Source of the DNA: Pseudoalteromonas fuliginea
Lineage (GTDB): Bacteria > Pseudomonadota > Gammaproteobacteria > Enterobacterales > Alteromonadaceae
Assembly (NCBI RefSeq): GCF_000690055.1
Contig: NZ_JJNZ01000001.1
Span: forward strand, 1-64,000
Reading direction: 5' to 3'
DNA: 64,000 bases
In this document: positions 16,398 through 23,683 of the stretch, piece by piece
Layout: every line of letters begins with the position of its first letter
Numbering within the stretch: the first letter of the stretch is position 1
The notes under the pieces: generated by a model
Told to the model about the DNA's origin: nothing
Seen by the model: the letters and a program-made list of their open reading frames with translations, nothing else
The model's database searches: none
Program-made: the position numbers and the translations under genes

Positions 16398-17465
16398 ATG
16401 CAAAATGAGTTGATAGTAAAAGTGCCACCTCCGCACACAATAACGCAGAGTACACTTCCTTGTTATAAAGAAACTGGGCGCTTAGGTCTATTTCAATTAA
16501 AGCGAATGTGGCACAAAGTACAGTTACAAAAAAAAGGCTGTGCGGATAAAAAAATAATAGAAGATGAATGGTCGCTTGATGTCATGATTATGGACACTTT
16601 AGGCTTAGGGCTCACACCGACTATAGAGTCTATTTTTGCGAGTGATAGTTTTTTCGAATTTGAAAGTTGGGTAAAAAAAACGCATGGTAGAGCTATTTCA
16701 AACGCAAAAATAAATCAGCTTAATAAAAACATTGTTTCATTTTTTGAGAAAACAGACATAAAAAATGAAACAGTATTAGTAGAGACGCCTCGTCACTATA
16801 TTTTAACGCCAGTGCATTGGCAAAGCTGGGATGATAATGGTTATGTTATTATTCCAGAGTTGGTGTCAAAAAAATTATGTGAAGACGTTTGTAATATGCT
16901 TTATGAACGTTTGAAAATGGATAAAAACAACCCCGCTTCATGGTATAGCTGTCATGCGCTTAAACAGGGGGTTATGGTACAAATATTTAATGATATAACC
17001 ATGCAAGTTATACGTTCTCTTCCTCAAGTTCGAGATGTTTTTGAGCAACTTTGGGGGAGAAAAAACTTAATAGTAAGCACTGATAGGGTTAGTTTTAATC
17101 CACCGCAGACAGAAAGTTGGCAGTTTCCTGGGCCAAATCTTCACTGGGATATAGACTTTAATAAACCACTCACCTTTGCAACGCAAGGGTTACTGTACCT
17201 TACTGACGTTGCCGCTGAGCAAGGTGCGTTTAGTTGTGTACCTGGCTTTCATAAAAAAATAGATGACTGGCTAGCTAACCTACCTAAAAATACTAATCCA
17301 CACTCTTTTAATTTCGATAAATGCAACAGCACTCCATTAGCGGCAAAAGCAGGTAGCTTAATTGTTTGGCGAAATACATTACCTCACGGTAGCTGTCCAA
17401 ATAAGGGAAGTAGGCCTCGTATTGTACAATATATAAACATGACGCCATTAAAAATAAGTAGCTAA
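16398..17465 (+). CDS. Phytanoyl-CoA dioxygenase (PhyH) family Fe(II)/2-oxoglutarate oxygenase
   Basis: 355 residues, strong AAGGAG site. The first 130 residues are unrecognised and helical. The PhyH domain starts near 138 (WQSWDDNGYVIIPELVS). Iron ligands are His249 and Asp251 in LHWDIDF and His330 in LPHGSCP; Arg341 in RPRIVQY is placed to bind 2-oxoglutarate. All key residues are present, so it should be active. PhyH-family enzymes hydroxylate small molecules or, in natural-product pathways, amino acid side chains and peptides. Its extra N-terminal region could recognise a carrier or peptide. It is divergent from the PRMT-like gene and upstream of a second 2-oxoglutarate enzyme, which suggests a common modification pathway. 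Confidence 0.85.
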   Translation: MQNELIVKVPPPHTITQSTLPCYKETGRLGLFQLKRMWHKVQLQKKGCADKKIIEDEWSLDVMIMDTLGLGLTPTIESIFASDSFFEFESWVKKTHGRAISNAKINQLNKNIVSFFEKTDIKNETVLVETPRHYILTPVHWQSWDDNGYVIIPELVSKKLCEDVCNMLYERLKMDKNNPASWYSCHALKQGVMVQIFNDITMQVIRSLPQVRDVFEQLWGRKNLIVSTDRVSFNPPQTESWQFPGPNLHWDIDFNKPLTFATQGLLYLTDVAAEQGAFSCVPGFHKKIDDWLANLPKNTNPHSFNFDKCNSTPLAAKAGSLIVWRNTLPHGSCPNKGSRPRIVQYINMTPLKISS

Positions 17466-17722
17466 AGACTCGCTATGAGTAATAAATAATGCAGTGTAAT
17501 AGAGTGTAATATTTTTTATCTTTAACTTGTGCCAAACTTATAGGTAGTTTGTTAAAAATAAATTGATTGGCTTTAGGTTTTTACCGCAAGGCATTGATTT
17601 TTAAAGAAATATAGCCATAAAAGTTGCGTTCTATACCTTATGGACTATTATGTTGTCTGAATCTAGTGTTAATTAATGACATAATTTTATATTGTAATAA
17701 AAGCTCAAAGGAATGTTTAAGT

Positions 17723-17959
17723 ATGAAAAAACATAGTCTACAGCTTACGCCGTGCTCACGGCGTACAAAACCAAAAATCAATCATTTAAAGCCTTTATTT
17801 AAAATGCAATTAGAGTCATGTGCTAGAGCCGTTATAGCAAGTGAAAATAGATCAACATACGGCAACAATATAAATACAGAAATCGATTTCATACCCACCC
17901 TGTACACACTTTTTTTAAGATTAAATACTTGTTCATTCTCTTTGTTTGGGAAGAAATAA
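17723..17959 (+). CDS. 78-residue unknown peptide, possible modification substrate
   Basis: I choose ATG 17723 (MKKHSLQLTPCSRRTK), which has AAAGGA ten bases upstream; an in-frame upstream start at 17624 lacks a ribosome site. The product is basic at the N-terminus (two Lys, two Arg, more Lys), has three Cys, and a hydrophobic C-terminal third (FIPTLYTLFLRLNTCSFSLF) ending in GKK. There is no signal peptide or Gly-Gly leader site. It ends three bases before the Asp/Asn hydroxylase gene. Size, position and lack of kin that I can recall make it a candidate substrate for the adjoining hydroxylases and methyltransferase, but it could equally be a small regulatory protein. Confidence 0.5.
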   Translation: MKKHSLQLTPCSRRTKPKINHLKPLFKMQLESCARAVIASENRSTYGNNINTEIDFIPTLYTLFLRLNTCSFSLFGKK

Positions 17960-17962
17960 ATA

Positions 17963-18643
17963 ATGAATGATGACATATTTATTTCTGAAGTTGTTAATGC
18001 CGATGAAAATATAACCTCTCCAGTCATTTTGTTTGCCCAGCTTGATATATTTTATAATATAAAAAATATGGCAGACGATTTAGTTGTAGCAAAAAAATTG
18101 GAATGGGTTGAACATGTTAACACTCAATGTTATCAGGGCAGTTGGGATGTATTGCCTTTAAGAGTCCCTGTAGAGCACGCTGATAAACATGTGATTCTGC
18201 AATCTTTCGCAATTGAACCTAGCTCAGATTTTATCGATGGCGACCACCTTCAATATTTACCTTATGTTCGTGAATTATTGTCACAATTTAAATGTGATAT
18301 TTTATCTGCACGGCTTATGCGTCTTTCCCCTAACTCTTTGATTAAACCCCATCGAGACCTTGGATTGAGTATTGACCTATCTGCTCAAGCACGTATTCAC
18401 ATTTCTCTAGAGGCATCCGAACATGTTGAGTTTTTAGTAGATTGTTTAGAAGTTCCAATGAGTCAGAACAGCTGTTGGTATATAAATGCCGATGCAGAAC
18501 ATTCTGTAGTAAATAACGGCGATACACCAAGAATCAACCTTGTAATAGATTGCAATGTCAATGAGTGGCTATTGAGTTTAATCATAGAATCTAAAAACAA
18601 AGAATATTGCTGTACAAATCAAGCTAAGGAGATAAATAGATGA
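17963..18643 (+). CDS. Aspartyl/asparaginyl beta-hydroxylase family oxygenase
   Basis: 226 residues. The C-terminal two thirds match the Asp/Asn beta-hydroxylase fold: MRLSPNSLIKPHRDLG carries His130 and Asp132, RIHISLEASEHVEF follows, then WYINADAEHSVVNNGDTPRINLVID carries His180 and Arg190. Fe(II) and 2-oxoglutarate residues are complete. No signal peptide, so it acts in the cytoplasm, on a peptide, protein or small molecule. The gene begins three bases after the 78-residue peptide gene and overlaps the following GNAT gene by four bases, indicating a tight operon. Confidence 0.85.
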   Translation: MNDDIFISEVVNADENITSPVILFAQLDIFYNIKNMADDLVVAKKLEWVEHVNTQCYQGSWDVLPLRVPVEHADKHVILQSFAIEPSSDFIDGDHLQYLPYVRELLSQFKCDILSARLMRLSPNSLIKPHRDLGLSIDLSAQARIHISLEASEHVEFLVDCLEVPMSQNSCWYINADAEHSVVNNGDTPRINLVIDCNVNEWLLSLIIESKNKEYCCTNQAKEINR

Positions 18644-19152
18644 TGAAGCTTAATATCCCAAAAGGCCTAAACATAAGACCGTCAAATGCAGCAGATAAAC
18701 CATTTTTAGAAAAACTGCATAGTTCAATGCGACAAGATTTACAGTTAATTGACGGTGAGAAAGATTTTGTAGAGTCAATTGTAGAAATGCAGTTTAAAGC
18801 ACAAACCCAAGGGTATGGAGATAAGTTCCCCAATGCAATGTACTTCATTATAGAAAAGCATCATGAGGCGATAGGTAAAGCAACAATTGATTTTGGCCCA
18901 AATGAAATTCGAATCGTCGATATTGGCTTTTTACCAAGTGCGAGAGGGCATGGTTTTGGCTCAGCGATAATCCAATCGTTTCAAAGTGCTGCACTACAAT
19001 CTGGTGCACCTTTAACATTGACCGTTGAGCAGCGTAATTTTGCTGCTAAGCAGTTGTATGCGCGTTTAGGGTTTCAAGTTGAATCAATTAGCCCGCCATA
19101 TGAGTTTATGGCGTGGTACCCGCACCCAGTGAAATTAATGAGCGGTGTGTAA
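18640..19152 (+). CDS. GNAT N-acetyltransferase
   Basis: 170 residues, preceded by AAGGAG; ATG 18640 overlaps the hydroxylase stop and a second ATG follows at 18643. The fold is clear: LNIRPSNAADKPFLEKLH at the start, IRIVDIGFLPSARGHGFGSA as the acetyl-CoA loop (R/Q-x-x-G-x-G/A), and VEQRNFAAKQLYARLGFQ near the end. Substrate unknown. Tight coupling to the hydroxylase gene suggests it modifies the same product. Confidence 0.85.
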   Translation: MMKLNIPKGLNIRPSNAADKPFLEKLHSSMRQDLQLIDGEKDFVESIVEMQFKAQTQGYGDKFPNAMYFIIEKHHEAIGKATIDFGPNEIRIVDIGFLPSARGHGFGSAIIQSFQSAALQSGAPLTLTVEQRNFAAKQLYARLGFQVESISPPYEFMAWYPHPVKLMSGV

Positions 19153-19181
19153 CTAAGTAAAAGTAAGCATAGGGGTTTAAT

Positions 19182-19463
19182 ATGGAAAAATTTACGTTTG
19201 AAAATGTTGAAAGTGCACAAGGGTCAGTTGTCAAAGTTGTAGGCCAAAATGGTGAAGTAGAGTTAGAAGTTTCATCGGTTACAAAATCAAAACTTGATGG
19301 TGACGAATGGAATGCATTTAGTGTGTTGTTAAACGGCAAGGCCAATGAGCCTCTAAGCCAAGGTACCTATAAGCTCGAGAATGAGGCCTTTGGTGAAGCT
19401 GAATTGTTTTTATCGCCAAATAGTGAAACTGAGTATGAGATACACATTGCTCAAAAGAGATAG
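19182..19463 (+). CDS. Small DUF6916-like protein
   Basis: 93 residues, acidic, no signal peptide. It opens with FTFENVESAQGS and has SVLLNGKANEPLSQGTYKLENEAFGEAELFLSP, a beta-rich pattern that I associate with the DUF6916 family, whose members accompany phage-tail-collar genes. It lies 64 bases before the first collar gene. Probably a partner or cap of the collar proteins; function unknown. Confidence 0.6.
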   Translation: MEKFTFENVESAQGSVVKVVGQNGEVELEVSSVTKSKLDGDEWNAFSVLLNGKANEPLSQGTYKLENEAFGEAELFLSPNSETEYEIHIAQKR

Positions 19464-19527
19464 TTGGCGTGTTAAGTCAATTAATTAAGTAAATTATCCG
19501 TTTAAAAAAGTGAGTAAGGAGATTTAT

Positions 19528-20076
19528 ATGGCTGATCCGTTTACGTCAGAAATACGGCCTTTTGCGTTTAATTTTGCGCCTGAAAATTGGGCATTTTGCA
19601 ATGGGCAAGAGATACAGGCTACCCAAAATGCCGCTTTATTTGCATTACTAGGCACCCAGTTTGGTGGTAATGGGGTGAGTAATTTTAAATTACCGGACCT
19701 ACGAGGGCGAACGCCAATCGGGCAAGGAATTATGAAAAGTGAGCCAAGTAGACTATTCACGGCAGGTGATCAGTATGGCGTGGAAAATGTCACGATCAGT
19801 GTCGCTGAAATGGCTGGCCATTCTCACAGTGTGCAAGCGACCAGTACCGAGGCAGTAAGTATCCCAGCTTTTACAGATAGAGTGTTTGCAAGTTCTAAAG
19901 ATCTCAAAGGTACTGCTACTGAACCATTTACGTATAACTCAGCGGTAAATCTGACTGGGCTGGCGCAAGACGTTGTTTCTAGCGCGGGTGGTGGTCAGTC
20001 GCACACTAATATTCAGCCTTTGTTAGCACTGAATTTTTGTATTGCGCTTGACGGTATTTTCCCAGCAAGAAATTAA
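19528..20076 (+). CDS. Phage tail collar-domain protein (microcystin-dependent-protein type), paralogue 1
   Basis: I use ATG 19528 (MADPFTSEIR), preceded by AAGGAG; 182 residues. The collar domain is at the N-terminus: WAFCNGQEIQ, ALFALLGTQFGGNG, FKLPDLRGRTPIG. It ends with the shared motif LALNFCIALDGIFPARN. The middle, GHSHSVQATSTEA and beyond, is variable between the paralogues. Such proteins form trimeric beta structures at the tips of phage tails; free-standing sets like this occur in bacteria without phage genes and their role is unknown. No signal peptide, so export, if any, is non-classical. Confidence 0.9.
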   Translation: MADPFTSEIRPFAFNFAPENWAFCNGQEIQATQNAALFALLGTQFGGNGVSNFKLPDLRGRTPIGQGIMKSEPSRLFTAGDQYGVENVTISVAEMAGHSHSVQATSTEAVSIPAFTDRVFASSKDLKGTATEPFTYNSAVNLTGLAQDVVSSAGGGQSHTNIQPLLALNFCIALDGIFPARN

Positions 20077-20088
20077 TAAGGAGAAAGC

Positions 20089-20619
20089 ATGTCTGAATCA
20101 TTTATTGGTGAAATAAAAATGATGGCCACGACCTTTGCACCGCGGAAATGGGCAATGTGTAATGGCACCATTATGGCGGTAAATCAAAACCAGCCTTTGT
20201 TTGCGCTTATAGGTGCGCAATACGGGGGAGATGGACGCTCATCGTTTGCGCTACCTGATATGAGAGGGCGTATCCCCGTTCATTTTGGTCAAGGGCCGGG
20301 CTTACAAAACTATCCACTCACAGCTAAAGTGGGTGTAGAGGACGTTACCTTACAAACGAGTCAAATCCCTTCGCATACTCATAGCTTACAGGCAAGCAAG
20401 AACAGTGCAAACGCATCTACTGCGATTAGTAATGTGCTTGCAAAAAGCCCTCAAGGTGAATTGGCGTACTTAAATGGAGCAGTAACAGGTGAAGTACAAA
20501 AAATGAGCGAGTCAGCTGTTAGAACTGCCGGAGGTAATGCGTCGCATAATAATATGATGCCTTATCTGGCCATTCACTTTGTTATTTGCCTCCAAGGCAT
20601 TTTTCCATCAAGAAACTAG
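20089..20619 (+). CDS. Phage tail collar-domain protein, paralogue 2
   Basis: 176 residues, AAGGAG site, 12 bases after the first paralogue. MSESFIGEIKMMATTFAPRKWAMCNG opens the collar domain in two parts (SFIGEI, WAMCNGTIM), followed by LFALIGAQYGGDG, FALPDMRGRIPVHFGQGPG and the end LAIHFVICLQGIFPSRN. It keeps the GQGPGL segment missing from paralogue 1. Its middle differs from both neighbours, so the three products are related but not interchangeable, which fits a hetero-oligomer. Confidence 0.9.
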   Translation: MSESFIGEIKMMATTFAPRKWAMCNGTIMAVNQNQPLFALIGAQYGGDGRSSFALPDMRGRIPVHFGQGPGLQNYPLTAKVGVEDVTLQTSQIPSHTHSLQASKNSANASTAISNVLAKSPQGELAYLNGAVTGEVQKMSESAVRTAGGNASHNNMMPYLAIHFVICLQGIFPSRN

Positions 20620-20632
20620 AGGAGAATAAGAG

Positions 20633-21169
20633 ATGGCAGACTCATTTATTGGAGAAATTCGTATTTTTGGCACAACGTTCAGTCCTCGATATTGGTCAAT
20701 TTGTAATGGCCAAATTGTAAGCATTGGACAGATGTCAGCAGTCTTTAGTTTATTAGGGACTAATTTTGGAGGTGATGGTAGAGCAACATTTGGCCTTCCC
20801 GATTTAGCAGGCCGTGCACCTATGCATGCAGGGCAAGCCCCTGGCCTATCTTTGCGTCCATTCTCTTATTTTGGCGGGTCAACTCAAGAGACATTGGTCG
20901 CATCTCAGCTACCTGAGCACACACACAGTATTTCAGGAGTACGTCAGTCAGGTGACACCGCAGAGCCAACTAACAATAAGCTGTCAATTGACACTGGGGC
21001 AACAGGCGGCACACTGAGATATACCGCACCCCTTGATAGTGATATAGGCTTAATGGATGACTCAAGTTTTGCTACCGCTGGTGCTGGGCAGCCACATGAG
21101 AATATGCAACCTAGCTTAGCGCTAAACTTTTGTATTGCGCTGGACGGGATTTATCCACCAAGAAATTGA
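20633..21169 (+). CDS. Phage tail collar-domain protein, paralogue 3
   Basis: 178 residues, AGGAG site, 13 bases after paralogue 2. It has SFIGEIRIFGTTFSPRYW, ICNGQIVSIG, FSLLGTNFGGDG, FGLPDLAGRAPMHAGQAPG and the end LALNFCIALDGIYPPRN. The usual RGR after the PDL is AGR here. No signal peptide. The gap of about 120 bases to the subtilase gene is the longest in the collar part of the cluster. Confidence 0.9.
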   Translation: MADSFIGEIRIFGTTFSPRYWSICNGQIVSIGQMSAVFSLLGTNFGGDGRATFGLPDLAGRAPMHAGQAPGLSLRPFSYFGGSTQETLVASQLPEHTHSISGVRQSGDTAEPTNNKLSIDTGATGGTLRYTAPLDSDIGLMDDSSFATAGAGQPHENMQPSLALNFCIALDGIYPPRN

Positions 21170-21291
21170 TGTATGAGAATACAGGTTTTAGTTTGCAATC
21201 TGTATTCTACATATGATGAAAAAACGATTATGTTTGTGCAGGGAATAAGTTATATGTTGTTTGAAAGAGCTCTGTTGGTTGTAATTTACTT

Positions 21292-22485
21292 ATGTTGAAA
21301 TACCTTAATTGGCATATTGTTTTCAGTTGTTTAATTATAGCTGTGTGCTTATTTGCAAAAGATGTATCTGCTCAGGCGAATTTAGACAAGCTGCAATTTA
21401 AAAGCTCTAAAGGTAGTGTTGTATTTGCCAAGTATGACAGTGATTTTTTGATTGATGATAGAGGTATAAAGTACGCATTTAACAAAAAAATAATAATACT
21501 CTCTTTGCTATCAGTAGATGAAATTTCACAGCTACATGATGAAATAAAACAAGTTCAAGTAATCGCTAGTATAGGAAATAGATTGGTTTATTGGGTAACA
21601 CCTAGAACCGAATATTTTTTTGATGTTTATTTAGCGTTAAGCAAACATCAAGATGTGTTAGAAATCGAACCTGATATCGCACCTGTTACAAAGTTAATCA
21701 CTTCAGGTACAAGAGTACCGACTAGCAATACACTTACACCACAAAATGCCCCTTTGTGCGATAAACCAAAGAATACCGTTCGGGTTGCAATTATTGATGA
21801 TGGCTTTGACTTTACTCACCCAGAGTTTGATGATTTAACAGTATTGTTCGAATATGACCCTGATAAACAAACATTAGCAGCCAGTGCTAAAAATCCAATT
21901 GATTACCATGGTACACGCGTTGTTGGAGTTATCGCGGCAAAGCAAGATAATGTAGGGGTTGACGGCTTTGCACCGACCAGTGAAATAATTGCTATAAGGC
22001 AGGTTTCGACATGGTCATCTTCTTTAATATTGGCATTTCAGGTCGCTAAGTTGATGAAAGCGGATGTTATCAATTGTAGTTGGGTTTTACCGTTTTTATC
22101 TAGTATTACGTCACTGGTTATTGAGGATGTAGCTTCAGCATCAAATGTACCTATTATTGTTGTTTCTGCGGGAAATTCTGGTAAAGAAGCCTGTGAAATT
22201 AATCAGTTGTCTGCATTAGGTTCAGTGGTTGTGGTAGGGTCAATAAATAAAAATGGAGGGATTGCACCGTTTTCTAATTATGGACAATGTGTTGATTATT
22301 ATGCTCCTTCTTCAGTTGCATCAACGTCACGGAACGGGTATGCAAATTTCGGCGGGACCTCGTCATCTGCCGCTATTGTTTCAGGTATCGTGGCACAGCT
22401 AAAAGCATGCGGAGTTGAACACCCGTTAACAAAATTAACAATGGTTGAAAATATTTATGCAGCTCATAAAATTAAGAAAAAATAA
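21292..22485 (+). CDS. Exported subtilisin-family (S8) serine protease
   Basis: 397 residues. An N-terminal hydrophobic segment (VFSCLIIAVCLFAKDVSAQA) is a signal peptide cleaved after VSA. A propeptide of about 140 residues follows, then the catalytic domain with Asp169 in VAIIDDGFD, His206 in DYHGTRVVGV, the oxyanion Asn in VSAGNSG and Ser357 in GGTSSSAA. The triad is complete. It should work in the periplasm or outside. No C-terminal sorting domain. Its place between the collar genes and the giant surface protein gene suggests that it matures one of them. Confidence 0.9.
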   Translation: MLKYLNWHIVFSCLIIAVCLFAKDVSAQANLDKLQFKSSKGSVVFAKYDSDFLIDDRGIKYAFNKKIIILSLLSVDEISQLHDEIKQVQVIASIGNRLVYWVTPRTEYFFDVYLALSKHQDVLEIEPDIAPVTKLITSGTRVPTSNTLTPQNAPLCDKPKNTVRVAIIDDGFDFTHPEFDDLTVLFEYDPDKQTLAASAKNPIDYHGTRVVGVIAAKQDNVGVDGFAPTSEIIAIRQVSTWSSSLILAFQVAKLMKADVINCSWVLPFLSSITSLVIEDVASASNVPIIVVSAGNSGKEACEINQLSALGSVVVVGSINKNGGIAPFSNYGQCVDYYAPSSVASTSRNGYANFGGTSSSAAIVSGIVAQLKACGVEHPLTKLTMVENIYAAHKIKKK

Positions 22486-22529
22486 TATAAAGAGTGTAAT
22501 TTTGGCTAGATTAGAAGGTAGTGAGATTA

Positions 22530-23678
22530 ATGAGTTCTGAAACGGAACAGTTAGATTTTAGCAGCACGCATAGTGACAATTTCCCCAAAATATTGGCTCA
22601 GTTGGGGATATCGTTGATTGTGACAAGTTATCAATCACAACGTGTCATTTTAGTGCGCTCTAATAATGGCAATCTAGAAACAAAATTAAAAGCATTTCCA
22701 AGACCTATGGGGCTTTATGCTGACGAAAATAGGATCACGCTTGGAACACTAAATCAAGTAATCGACTTTCAAAGAACACCAAATGGTTATGCAGATGTCA
22801 TTAATGGCGACCTTGATAGTTATGAAGAGTTACCAAAAAAATTACAAGATAATGAACTGCGAGATATAGCCAAATTTCGTGAAGAGTGGGATGAACAAGT
22901 CCAAAGTGTAAAGGCAGCCGACAGTTTGTTTATTGAAAGAGCGACGTTATCAACCGGTATGATTAACATCCATGATATTTGTTGGGGTAATGATGGCTTG
23001 TGGGTAGTTAACTCGATGTTCTCTTGTTTAAGTAAGTTAAGCCCTGACCATAGTTTTATCGCTGCTTGGGTGCCGTCGTTTATTTCAGATCTGAAACCAG
23101 AAAATAGATGCCATTTAAATGGTATGGCGTTGTTAGATGGTGTGCCTCGTTATGCTACGGCCTTTAGTGAATCCGATACAGCGGAGGGCTGGCGTGAAGA
23201 ACTAGGAGAGAAAGGGGTACTTATTGATGTCGTTGAAAATAAGGTCATCAAATCAGGTATCTCAATGCCGCATTCGCCAAGGTGCCACGCAGGTAAAGTG
23301 TATTATTGTGCATCTGGAGATGGCGATATTCATGTCTACGATCCAAAATTAGGTACTAGTCGAGTTTTATGTGAGTTGCAAGGCTTTACAAGAGGGATGA
23401 CGTTTTTTGGTGACTTGATGCTTGTCGGTACGAGTACATTACGTAAGTCAGAAGAGCATATTCGCTTTAAAGCAAACCCAAGATTATTGGATGGGAAAAG
23501 TGTGTGCGCAATATGGTTAGTGAATGTAAATACAGGTGAGGTGATTGGTAATTTAACTTTTTCGGGTGAAGTAAAGCAAATTTACGATATTGCGGTTGTA
23601 CCGAATAGCATAAAGCCAGAGCTATTTCAAAGCTCAGACGCGTTGTCTAGCCATATTTTTGAATTTTGTCGAGGGTAA
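22530..23678 (+). CDS. TIGR03032/DUF4915 family protein, predicted beta-propeller
   Basis: I choose ATG 22530 (MSSETEQLDF); a GTG three codons earlier is possible. 382 residues without signal peptide. Family marks: ILAQLGISLIVTSYQSQRVI, AFPRPMGLYADEN, MINIHDICWGNDGLWVVNS, HLNGMALLDGVPRYATAF, MPHSPRCHAGKVYYCASGDG, FTRGMTFFGDLMLVGTSTLR. These repeats of strand-turn motifs imply a propeller. TIGR03032 has no known activity. Its stop lies before the giant gene's start (ATG 23684, five bases later), so the two are surely co-transcribed. Confidence 0.85.
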   Translation: MSSETEQLDFSSTHSDNFPKILAQLGISLIVTSYQSQRVILVRSNNGNLETKLKAFPRPMGLYADENRITLGTLNQVIDFQRTPNGYADVINGDLDSYEELPKKLQDNELRDIAKFREEWDEQVQSVKAADSLFIERATLSTGMINIHDICWGNDGLWVVNSMFSCLSKLSPDHSFIAAWVPSFISDLKPENRCHLNGMALLDGVPRYATAFSESDTAEGWREELGEKGVLIDVVENKVIKSGISMPHSPRCHAGKVYYCASGDGDIHVYDPKLGTSRVLCELQGFTRGMTFFGDLMLVGTSTLRKSEEHIRFKANPRLLDGKSVCAIWLVNVNTGEVIGNLTFSGEVKQIYDIAVVPNSIKPELFQSSDALSSHIFEFCRG

Positions 23679-23683
23679 GTATT

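Noticed and set aside
19528-21169. Collar proteins as remnant of a prophage
   Set aside because: No capsid, tail-tube, portal, lysis or integrase genes nearby, and the three intact genes are coupled to non-phage neighbours.
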